A stretch of 5,214 bases of DNA from Ignavibacteriaceae bacterium (lineage in GTDB: Bacteria > Bacteroidota > Ignavibacteria > Ignavibacteriales > Ignavibacteriaceae). This document shows positions 1-5,214 of this stretch, one piece after another. The position numbers and the translations under genes are program-made. The notes below the pieces were generated by a model. The model was not told the DNA's origin. It made no database searches and worked only from the letters and a program-made list of their open reading frames with translations. Positions within the stretch are counted from its first letter, which is position 1. Each line of letters opens with the position of its first letter. Where the stretch lies: assembly GCA_025455085.1 (NCBI GenBank), contig JALONF010000161.1:1-5214 (forward strand), read 5' to 3'.

Positions 1-46
1 ACGGTAAAAGTAAGAAACTTAACAATATTGAATAAAAAGGTATCAT
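1..46 (-). CDS. Possible start of a further minus-strand gene, cut by the window edge
   Basis: An ATG at 46-44 opens a frame of 15 codons to the left edge, reading MIPFYSILLSFLLLP. This is strongly hydrophobic and could be the start of a signal peptide or membrane segment, although no Lys or Arg precedes the hydrophobic run. The next upstream in-frame stop is at 79-77. Only a weak AAGAA-like stretch lies before the ATG. The direction agrees with every other gene in the window and the 165-bp gap from the transporter stop would suit a separate promoter. Against it, fifteen codons is very little evidence, and the plus strand also has short frames that end here (stops at 31-33 and 64-66). Confidence 0.25.
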   Translation of the reverse strand, partial: MIPFYSILLSFLLLP

Positions 47-97
47 TTTTCTGTTCTTTTTTATGAAAGATACGAATTACTGATTTATTAAATAAGT

Positions 98-204
98 GAA
101 ATCGTAATCTGCATTTCACAAAATATTAATTTGTATAGTCGGACTAAAACCTTGAGTTTGTTAAACGATATTTATTTCGGAAATCACTCTTCGCATTTTA
201 CAAA
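98..204. repeat. Imperfect direct repeat pair in the non-coding left end
   Basis: Two 25-bp copies, at 98-122 and 180-204, share the plus-strand pattern GAAATC-N7-GCATTT-N-ACAAA with identical spacing, matching at 18 of 25 positions and offset by 82 bp. TTAAT lies a few bases after each copy. The first copy also contains the 7-bp inverted repeat GTGAAAT/ATTTCAC (96-102 and 113-119). Two short palindromes lie between or beside the copies: TAGTCGGACTA (136-146) and ATTTCGGAAAT (174-184). This stretch is otherwise free of genes. The repeat could be paired protein-binding sites or chance in AT-rich DNA. Confidence 0.35.
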
Positions 205-211
205 TTAATGT

Positions 212-1927
212 TTACACATTGTTTATATCAGGTAATGGCTGAGATGGGCTGAGACTTTTAGACTCAACAACATCCTTCGCAATCCTTTTAGACAGATAGT
301 AAATACGTTTCATATTTTCTACGATCTCTGATAGTATCCGATATTCAGCTAAAGGTACATCCGTTTCAAAATTAAGCCGCTCTTCGAGATGAGATTGTGT
401 TTCCTGAGCCAATTGACTCACTTCTTTTTTCATATTAATGACCACATCGGCTCTTTTTTTATTTCCTTCAAGAAGGGCATTAAATGATTCTTCTGCACAC
501 CAAATAACTTTATCAAAGAAATTGCTGAGGTAAGGCTGGGACTTTTTACTGAACTGCAGCTCAGCTTCAACGCGTTCTTTGCCGAGTGTTACTAAATTTG
601 TTTCAATCACATCACCGATATATTCAATATAATTTGATGCGATTAAATAGCTTTGATGCAGCCTGGATTCTTCCGCTGTAAGTTCTTTTTTAGAAAGTTT
701 GCTCAAGTAGCTGATTATATAATCGTGAAGTAGATCTACCTCATCATCCATCTTTTTTATTTTTCTTAATTTATCCTTATCAGCGTAAAGCACGGCATTA
801 GTAATTTCTTTAATCATTACTAAAGCTCTTCTGCTTTGTCTGCTCAATTCCATTCTTACAAGCTCTAATGCAATGCTCGGTGTTGATAGAGAAGCATGGT
901 CTAAATATTTAGGTTTGATTTTTTCTTCAACTGCCAGTGGCTTTACAGGCAAGATCCACGCAATAAATTTTCCTAATGGAGTGATGAAGGGAAGAAGGAT
1001 GATTGTGTTAAATATGTTAAATATTGTGTGCGCATTGGCTATTTGTCTTGGCGCTTCTGCGGCAATTCTGTTAAGACCTGTTAGTTCATGGAAGGAAGGC
1101 GATATATATCTAACAACATCATCCAGCCTGTAAATAAAAGGAAGCCAGATCAATACACCAATAATGTTAATAATAATATGACTAAGCGCTGCCTGTTTGC
1201 TTACTCTTGGCATGCCAATGGAGGCAAGTAATGCTGTGATACATGTTCCGATGTTTGCTCCAAGAACGAGTGATATTCCAGCTTCAAGATTTATAAATCC
1301 CTGGCTCGCAAGTGCGATAACAATACCTATCGTAGCTGCTGAACTATGAATGATAGCTGTGAACACTGCGGCGATGAGTATCCCAATGATGGGATTTTTC
1401 ATATGACTCATTGCGTAAATAAAAGGTTCATATGAACGGAGTGGGCGGGTGGCGTCACTCATAAACTGCATCCCAAGGAATAATAACCCGATACCCATTA
1501 ACATCAAACCAAGGTATTTTATTTTTTCATTCTTGACTATGAATCTAATGCCGAACCCAATTGCTATCATCAGTAAAGAATATTTAGTGATATTAAAGGC
1601 AATTATCTGAACTGTAACGGTTGAACCAACATTTGCACCAACAATAATGCTGATGGCCTGTGCGAGGCTAATTAATCCTGCAGAGATAAATCCAACTACC
1701 AGTACTGTTGTAACAGAAGATGATTGAACGACTGCTGTAGCAAATACTCCGGTTATTGCACCTTTAATTCTGTTTGAAGTCACTTTAGCGAGCAGGTTTT
1801 TCATTTTGGAGCCTGCAATAGTTTTCAAGGCTCCCGTCATTTGCTCAATTCCATAGAGGAATAAGGCAAGACCACCTAACAATCCGAATATTAAAGGTAA
1901 GATTTCAATGGCGGGAATTGTTTGCAT
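212..1927 (-). CDS. Na/Pi-cotransporter family membrane protein with C-terminal PhoU-like domain
   Basis: A polytopic inner-membrane protein of the bacterial Na/Pi cotransporter family (YjbB/NptA-like), expected to move inorganic phosphate coupled to sodium. Direction and substrate are not shown by sequence. It has the two inverted family repeats: repeat 1 at about 15-112 with VVQSSSVTT (66-74) and GANVGST (97-103), and repeat 2 at about 180-236 with IIHSSAAT (192-199) and GANIGT (223-228). I estimate eight or nine hydrophobic segments between residues 9 and 327. From about 350 the chain becomes soluble and helical, with PhoU-like patterns at 392-403 (KMDDEVDLLHDY), 434-443 (EYIGDVIETN) and 534-552. 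A length of 571 aa is normal for the fused form. The ATG is the only usable start: the in-frame stop at 1942-1940 is four codons upstream, and the hydrophobic start ILPLIFGLLGGLALFLYG is the family's usual beginning. No Shine-Dalgarno site or clear promoter is seen in the 33 nt between the terminator and the ATG. Confidence 0.93.
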   Translation of the reverse strand: MQTIPAIEILPLIFGLLGGLALFLYGIEQMTGALKTIAGSKMKNLLAKVTSNRIKGAITGVFATAVVQSSSVTTVLVVGFISAGLISLAQAISIIVGANVGSTVTVQIIAFNITKYSLLMIAIGFGIRFIVKNEKIKYLGLMLMGIGLLFLGMQFMSDATRPLRSYEPFIYAMSHMKNPIIGILIAAVFTAIIHSSAATIGIVIALASQGFINLEAGISLVLGANIGTCITALLASIGMPRVSKQAALSHIIINIIGVLIWLPFIYRLDDVVRYISPSFHELTGLNRIAAEAPRQIANAHTIFNIFNTIILLPFITPLGKFIAWILPVKPLAVEEKIKPKYLDHASLSTPSIALELVRMELSRQSRRALVMIKEITNAVLYADKDKLRKIKKMDDEVDLLHDYIISYLSKLSKKELTAEESRLHQSYLIASNYIEYIGDVIETNLVTLGKERVEAELQFSKKSQPYLSNFFDKVIWCAEESFNALLEGNKKRADVVINMKKEVSQLAQETQSHLEERLNFETDVPLAEYRILSEIVENMKRIYYLSKRIAKDVVESKSLSPSQPLPDINNV

Positions 1928-1960
1928 CAGAAATTGTTTTTATTTGATTAAGAAATCAGT

Positions 1961-1992
1961 AAAAAAATAGCTCCTGATGATTAGGAGCTATT
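1961..1992 (-). terminator. Rho-independent terminator after the DAHP synthase gene
   Basis: A perfect 10-bp stem (arms 1983-1992 and 1966-1975, AATAGCTCCT with AGGAGCTATT on the minus strand) encloses a 7-nt loop. It is followed at once by five more T residues, so the T run is seven long including the end of the stem. It begins 18 nt after the DAHP synthase stop codon. The T run follows the hairpin only on the minus strand, so it works for leftward transcription and separates this gene from the transporter gene. Confidence 0.88.
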
Positions 1993-2010
1993 AAAAAATA
2001 TTATGAAGAA

Positions 2011-2853
2011 TTAGCTCAATACAGGTACTGAAAAATTCTTATCTAAAGCTTTTGCTAAAACTGTTAAATCCTTCATTAACTTTTCGAATTCTTGAATATC
2101 AATTGACTGCTGACCATCCGAATATGATCTTAACGGTTCAGGATGAACCTCGATCAATAAGCCATCAGCGCCTGCTGCCATTGCTGCCTTACTTGCAGAA
2201 GCAACTAGACTGCGTTTTCCTGTACTATGAGATGGATCAACAATTACAGGCAGATGCGTTAATTCTTTTAATGCGGGAACTGCAAGAATGTCCAGTGTAT
2301 TCCTTGTGTAGTTTTCAAAAGTTCTAATTCCGCGTTCACAGAGAATAACTTTATCATTACCGACAGATAAAATGTACTCAGCGGCAAGAAGGAATTCTTC
2401 CAGAGTTGCACTCATATTTCTTTTCAGGATAACAGGTTTGTTAGTTTTCCCAACAGCTTTAAGCAGCTCATAATTATCCATGTTCCTAGAACCGATTCTT
2501 AAAATATCGGCTTCGTATGCTAAAGTTTCGAGGTGGTCGGTGCTTAAAACTTCTGTTTCAAGAAGCAGGTTTGTTTCTGAGTGAAGCATTTGCAGCAAAT
2601 TCACTCCATCTATACCATAGCCCTGATAAGTATATGGAGAAGTTCTTGGTTTGAACAATGAGCAGCGGAAGACCTTTGCCCCCAAATGCTCAACGGCTCT
2701 TGCGGTTTTAAGAACAATTTCTTCGCTTTCAAGAGCGCAAGGTCCGGCAAAAACAGTGAAATAACCCTCACCGAAATGAACGTCATTTAATTCAATTATT
2801 GTATTATGCGTCGAATTTATTTTTTGAACTTTTGTTTCTGATAATCTTTTCAT
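2011..2853 (-). CDS. aroF: 3-deoxy-7-phosphoheptulonate (DAHP) synthase, type I-beta, core domain only
   Basis: DAHP synthase joins phosphoenolpyruvate and erythrose-4-phosphate, the committed step of the shikimate pathway to Phe, Tyr, Trp and other aromatics. The 280 aa form one TIM barrel of the DAHPS/KDO8PS superfamily. FAGPCALES (35-43) holds metal ligand C39; KPRTSPYTYQG (68-78) is the DAHP-type loop that separates it from KDO8P synthases; LRIGSRNM (118-125), ILKRNMSAT (142-150), ILCERGIRTFE (170-180), DPSHSTGKR (206-214, ligand H209), IEVHPEP (234-240, ligand E235) and SDGQQS (245-250, ligand D246) follow. Only about 34 residues precede FAGPC, so the N-terminal ferredoxin-like regulatory domain of Thermotoga-type enzymes is absent, and there is no chorismate mutase fusion. 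Two places differ from the sequence I expect: RCSLFKPR where RGGAFKPR is usual, and KRN where KRG is usual. The gene has its own promoter and terminator. The ATG has only a weak purine stretch upstream (AAGAAAAA). Confidence 0.93.
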   Translation of the reverse strand: MKRLSETKVQKINSTHNTIIELNDVHFGEGYFTVFAGPCALESEEIVLKTARAVEHLGAKVFRCSLFKPRTSPYTYQGYGIDGVNLLQMLHSETNLLLETEVLSTDHLETLAYEADILRIGSRNMDNYELLKAVGKTNKPVILKRNMSATLEEFLLAAEYILSVGNDKVILCERGIRTFENYTRNTLDILAVPALKELTHLPVIVDPSHSTGKRSLVASASKAAMAAGADGLLIEVHPEPLRSYSDGQQSIDIQEFEKLMKDLTVLAKALDKNFSVPVLS

Positions 2854-2858
2854 TTTTC

Positions 2859-2879
2859 TTGAATTTTTCTACAATTCAA
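2859..2879 (-). promoter_or_regulatory. Inverted repeat over the predicted start site of the DAHP synthase gene (possible operator)
   Basis: TTGAATT and AATTCAA form perfect 7-bp arms (2873-2879 and 2859-2865) around a 7-nt centre. The first arm overlaps the end of the predicted -10 box and the second lies in the short leader, 5 bp before the ATG. That is where a repressor operator often sits. As RNA it would be a weak AT-rich hairpin. No regulator is encoded nearby and chance remains possible. Confidence 0.3.
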
Positions 2880-2907
2880 TTACAAAAATATAAAATACTT
2901 ACTTCAA
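2879..2907 (-). promoter_or_regulatory. Predicted sigma70-type promoter of the DAHP synthase gene
   Basis: Reading the minus strand, TTGAAG (2907-2902) and TGTAAT (2884-2879) are separated by 17 bp, matching the -35 consensus at four of six and the -10 consensus at five of six bases. Transcription would start near G2872, about 19 nt before the ATG. An alternative reading is the Bacteroidetes-type element TAnnTTTG, met exactly by TATTTTTG at 2890-2883, but the nearest upstream TTG is then closer than usual. Either reading puts a promoter here. AT-rich intergenic DNA gives chance matches, so this is a prediction. Confidence 0.5.
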
Positions 2908-3006
2908 GAACACATTTTAATATAAATTAGTTCATCATACTAACTAATAATCAGGGCAAAAAATAATACTGAGATATAATTTTGCTAAATGGCTGTTTAA
3001 GAAATT

Positions 3007-3471
3007 CTAAAGCTGCTTAAATAAACTAACCATTTCAATTGCTGAGAGAGCTGCATCCCATCCTTTATTCCCAGCTTTCGTTCCGGCACGTTCTAATGCT
3101 TGTTCAATATTATCTGTGGTTAATACTCCAAAGATTACCGGAAGATTTGCATCCAATCCAACTTGAGCAACTCCCTTAGATACTTCTGCTGCGATGTAAT
3201 CGAAATGCGGAGTTCCTCCTCTAATTACTGCTCCAAGACAAATCACTGCATCATACTTTTTTGCATGAGCCATCTTTTTAGCAATAAGGGGAATTTCGTA
3301 TGAACCTGGTACCCAGGCAACTGTAATATCTTCCTCTTTGCAATCGTGTCTGAGTAGACAATCTTTAGCTCCTGAAAGAAGTTGAGAAGAAATCAGTTCA
3401 TTAAACCTGCTAATTACTATTCCGAACTTCTTACCTTTTGCATTTAATTTGCCTTCAATGATGTTAGCCAT
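3007..3471 (-). CDS. ribH: 6,7-dimethyl-8-ribityllumazine synthase
   Basis: Lumazine synthase condenses DHBP (product of the RibB domain) with 5-amino-6-ribitylaminouracil to make the substrate of RibE; family members assemble as pentamers or 60-mer capsids in the cytosol. The 154-aa length is typical. Visible signatures are FGIVISRFNE (16-25), with the aromatic residue and Asn of the substrate pocket, VPGSYEIP (54-61), GAVIRGGTPHFDY (80-92), whose His89 is the expected catalytic base, FGVLTTDN (114-121) and ERAGTKAGNKGWDAA (127-141), containing the phosphate-binding Arg128. No key residue is missing. The ATG is preceded by AAGAGG with a 5-nt spacer, the best ribosome binding site in the window. 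It is the last gene of the visible rib cluster, 20 bp after ribBA, and no convincing terminator follows it. Confidence 0.97.
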   Translation of the reverse strand: MANIIEGKLNAKGKKFGIVISRFNELISSQLLSGAKDCLLRHDCKEEDITVAWVPGSYEIPLIAKKMAHAKKYDAVICLGAVIRGGTPHFDYIAAEVSKGVAQVGLDANLPVIFGVLTTDNIEQALERAGTKAGNKGWDAALSAIEMVSLFKQL

Positions 3472-3475
3472 TTTA

Positions 3476-3482
3476 TCCTCTT
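3476..3482 (-). promoter_or_regulatory. Shine-Dalgarno site of ribH
   Basis: On the minus strand AAGAGG stands five bases (ATAAA) before the ribH ATG, inside the 20-bp gap after ribBA. This is a near-ideal match to the anti-Shine-Dalgarno sequence and fixes the ribH start. It also shows that the organism can use Shine-Dalgarno initiation, which many members of the class Bacteroidia do not rely on. Confidence 0.75.
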
Positions 3483-3491
3483 AATTTTATT

Positions 3492-4733
3492 TTAATTTTT
3501 TTCTGAATTAAGCAGATGACCTAATCTGTCCCTCTTTGTCTTTAAATATTTTTCGTTGATAGGGTTTGGTGGAATTTCCAGCGGAATTCTTTCAACGATT
3601 TCAAGATCATAACCTTTTAATCCAATTACTTTTTTAGGATTGTTAGTAAGCAGACGGATTTTTTTCAAACCAAGATCTTTGAGAATTTGTGCACCCGTAC
3701 CGTAGTCTCTGAGATCAGCTTTAAAGCCGAGTGCTTCGTTTGCTTCAACAGTATCTTTGCCTTGTTCCTGTAGATGATATGCAAGTAGTTTATTAACTAA
3801 ACCGATTCCTCTTCCTTCCTGACGCATATAAAGAACAACACCTCTGCCGGCTTTTTCTACTATGCTCATTGCCGTTATAAGCTGCTCACCGCAATCGCAG
3901 CGTTGTGAACCGAAAATATCTCCGGTCATACATTCTGAATGAACGCGCACAAGTATGGGTTCATCTCCGGTAATATCGCCTTTAACTAATGCCATCGGAT
4001 TGTCCATATGATCAATAGTATTTTCATAAAGATGAAGTTTGAAAAAGCCGTATCTTGTTGGTAAATCGACAGTAACCTTTTTCTGAACAAAATGTTCTCT
4101 CGACATCCGGTACTCAATCAAATCAGCAATCGTAATAATTTTCAGATGATGTTTTTTTGCGAACTCCATCAGTTTCGGAACACGCGCCATTGTTCCATCT
4201 TCAGCAAGGATTTCACATAAAACTCCAACTGGATGTAATCCGGCCAGTTTAACAAGATCTACAACTGCTTCGGTATGACCAGCACGTTTTAATACTCCGC
4301 CTTTCTTAGCAATCAACGGAAATATATGTCCGGGTCTTCCAAAATCATCAGGGATTACATTTACATCGGCAGCACGATTGATTGTAATCGCTCTGTCGTG
4401 AGCAGAAATACCGGTAGTTGTTCCGTGTCTGTAGTCAATTGAAACAGAAAAAGGTGTTCCGTGAAGAGCTGTGTTGTTTTGTACCATTAAATCTAAATTG
4501 AGCTCTTTAGCTTTTTCTTCTGTTATTGGTAAGCAGAGAATACCTCTTCCTTCTCTTGTAATAAAATTAACATCTTTTGGCTTGCATAGTTCAGCAGCCA
4601 TAACTAGATCGCCTTCATTTTCACGGTCCGCATCATCCACAACAATCACCATCTTACCGGCTTTGATATCTTCAATGGCTTCTTCAATCATATTGAATTT
4701 AAACTCGTTATTATTATTCATTTTGCCTTTCAT
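3492..4733 (-). CDS. ribBA: Bifunctional 3,4-dihydroxy-2-butanone-4-phosphate synthase / GTP cyclohydrolase II
   Basis: This fused enzyme supplies both riboflavin precursors: the N-terminal domain converts ribulose-5-phosphate to DHBP plus formate, and the C-terminal domain opens GTP to the diaminopyrimidine. Residues about 15-212 are RibB: the acidic metal-binding stretch DDADRENEGDLV (33-44), FITREGRG (57-64), RPGHIFPL (133-140), RAGHTEAVVDL (150-160) and CEI (173-175). Residues about 213-405 are RibA: VRVHSE, then the zinc cysteines C268, C279 and C281, MRQEGRGIGL (303-312), DLRDYGTGAQIL with the expected catalytic Arg at 342, and LLTNNPKK (361-368). Both active sites look complete and 413 aa is normal for RibBA. 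The first ATG shares one base with the ribE stop (TAATG). Met5 (ATG at 4721-4719) has a GAAAGG 4 nt upstream and Met15 lies just before the conserved domain, so the exact start is uncertain by up to 14 codons. ribH follows after 20 bp. Confidence 0.97.
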   Translation of the reverse strand: MKGKMNNNNEFKFNMIEEAIEDIKAGKMVIVVDDADRENEGDLVMAAELCKPKDVNFITREGRGILCLPITEEKAKELNLDLMVQNNTALHGTPFSVSIDYRHGTTTGISAHDRAITINRAADVNVIPDDFGRPGHIFPLIAKKGGVLKRAGHTEAVVDLVKLAGLHPVGVLCEILAEDGTMARVPKLMEFAKKHHLKIITIADLIEYRMSREHFVQKKVTVDLPTRYGFFKLHLYENTIDHMDNPMALVKGDITGDEPILVRVHSECMTGDIFGSQRCDCGEQLITAMSIVEKAGRGVVLYMRQEGRGIGLVNKLLAYHLQEQGKDTVEANEALGFKADLRDYGTGAQILKDLGLKKIRLLTNNPKKVIGLKGYDLEIVERIPLEIPPNPINEKYLKTKRDRLGHLLNSEKN

Positions 4734-5214
4734 TAATAGCCAATCTCTTTAAGCCAGTTTTCGGTTATATTTTTATTTGAAGAGTTATTCATTTTGGTTA
4801 AAAGTTTTTCTACATACTTTGCTAAAATATCAATTTCAACGTTTACTTTTTCATTAACTTTTTTGTTTTTCAGATTTGTATTCTGCCAGGTATGTGGAAT
4901 TACTGATATTGCAATTTCGTTACTATTCAAATCCGCAATAGTAAGACTTATTCCATTTATTGCTATTGAACCTTCTTTAATCAAATATCTTTCAATCTCC
5001 TCAGGGATTAGGATTTTCACAAGATAATTTTCACCAAGCTTTTTTATTTCAGAGATGGTTCCAAGTCCATTTACGTGACCCTGAACTAAATGTCCGCCCA
5101 AACGATCACTTAATCGCAGTGATCTTTCTAAATTTACTAATTCATTCGCTTTGATTCCGCCGAATGTAGTTTTATCGAGAGTCGCTCCGACCGCTTCAAC
5201 CTGAAATGAATTAT
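4733..5214 (-). CDS. ribE: Riboflavin synthase (alpha subunit), 5' end beyond window
   Basis: Riboflavin synthase dismutates two molecules of 6,7-dimethyl-8-ribityllumazine to riboflavin and a ribityl-diaminopyrimidine, the last step of the pathway, in the cytosol. The open frame continues to the right edge, giving 159 visible codons; the TTG at 5101 is an internal Leu, not a start, because the upstream residues are plainly family sequence (VEAVGATL, TTFGGIKANELVNLERSL). Judged from the E. coli enzyme, about 55-60 N-terminal residues are missing, including the MFTGI-type start and the first-domain CLTV-type motif. What is seen is the end of lumazine-binding domain 1, the junction GGHLVQGHVNG, and all of domain 2 with EGSIAINGISLTI, the VIPHT motif and the KYVEKLL end. 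The tail NITENWLKEIGY is usual for the family. The stop overlaps the ribBA start, which points to one transcript and translational coupling. The identification is secure; the true start cannot be seen. Confidence 0.95.
   Translation of the reverse strand, partial: NSFQVEAVGATLDKTTFGGIKANELVNLERSLRLSDRLGGHLVQGHVNGLGTISEIKKLGENYLVKILIPEEIERYLIKEGSIAINGISLTIADLNSNEIAISVIPHTWQNTNLKNKKVNEKVNVEIDILAKYVEKLLTKMNNSSNKNITENWLKEIGY

Noticed and set aside
873..1133. Plus-strand frame of 86 codons
   Set aside because: It lies entirely inside the well-supported transporter gene on the other strand and resembles no protein I know.
1966..1992. The 1966-1992 hairpin as a bidirectional terminator
   Set aside because: On the plus strand the stem is followed by an A run rather than a T run, and no rightward gene ends there.
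2052..2327. Plus-strand frame of 91 codons
   Set aside because: Antisense shadow of the conserved C-terminal half of the DAHP synthase.
2926..2948. Hairpin with 7-bp arms ATTAGTT/AACTAAT downstream of ribH as a ribH terminator
   Set aside because: The stem has one G-C pair, lies about 60 nt beyond the ribH stop and is followed by TTATATT rather than a T run, so it is too weak to call a terminator.
2854..3006. FMN riboswitch or other structured leader between ribH and the DAHP synthase gene
   Set aside because: The stretch is only 153 bp, very AT-rich, lies downstream of the rib genes and shows no GC-rich conserved stems like those of an RFN element.
4471..5027. Plus-strand frames at 4471-4752 and 4794-5027
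   Set aside because: Both are antisense to conserved ribBA and ribE sequence; their Ser- and Phe-rich composition is typical of antisense frames.
5099..5101. TTG as the ribE start codon
   Set aside because: The frame stays open to the window edge and the upstream codons encode conserved riboswitch-independent riboflavin synthase residues (TTFGGIKANELVNLERSL), so this is an internal Leu.

Overview
All confidently identified genes in this AT-rich window lie on the minus strand, so transcription runs from the right edge to the left. The layout is a riboflavin biosynthesis cluster (ribE, then ribBA, then ribH), a core-only DAHP synthase with its own promoter and terminator, and a Na/Pi-cotransporter-family membrane protein. 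A 211-bp non-coding left end may contain the start of a further minus-strand gene.

Region by region: positions 5214-4733 hold the C-terminal three quarters of riboflavin synthase (ribE), whose start is beyond the right edge. Its stop codon overlaps the first ATG of ribBA in a TAATG junction. ribBA (4733-3492) encodes a two-domain DHBP synthase/GTP cyclohydrolase II. ribH (3471-3007) follows after 20 bp and has a clear Shine-Dalgarno site. Between ribH and the next gene are 153 bp of AT-rich DNA with a plausible promoter. The DAHP synthase (2853-2011) is followed at once by a good rho-independent terminator (1961-1992). The transporter (1927-212) starts only 33 nt past that terminator.

The three rib genes together cover three enzymes of one pathway. 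RibBA makes both precursors, from GTP and from ribulose-5-phosphate. RibH condenses the four-carbon unit with the ribityl pyrimidine to give 6,7-dimethyl-8-ribityllumazine. RibE dismutates two lumazines into riboflavin and recycles the pyrimidine. The deaminase/reductase RibD is not in the window. The order E-BA-H is the same as the last three genes of the Bacillus subtilis rib operon, so ribD or an FMN riboswitch could lie to the right, but neither can be seen. The DAHP synthase (entry to the shikimate pathway) and the transporter look like independent units with no metabolic link to flavin synthesis.

Organism: low GC, a bifunctional RibBA, a short type I-beta DAHP synthase and at least one gene with a real Shine-Dalgarno site suggest a free-living bacterium, perhaps of the Bacteroidota/Chlorobiota/Ignavibacteria assemblage. 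This is an impression from protein style, not a demonstrated placement. I found no mobile element, CRISPR array, tRNA or rRNA, and nothing that looks like a new defence or metabolic system. The points most worth a second look are regulatory: an inverted repeat over the DAHP synthase start site, the missing promoter of the transporter, and a spaced imperfect repeat in the left non-coding end.
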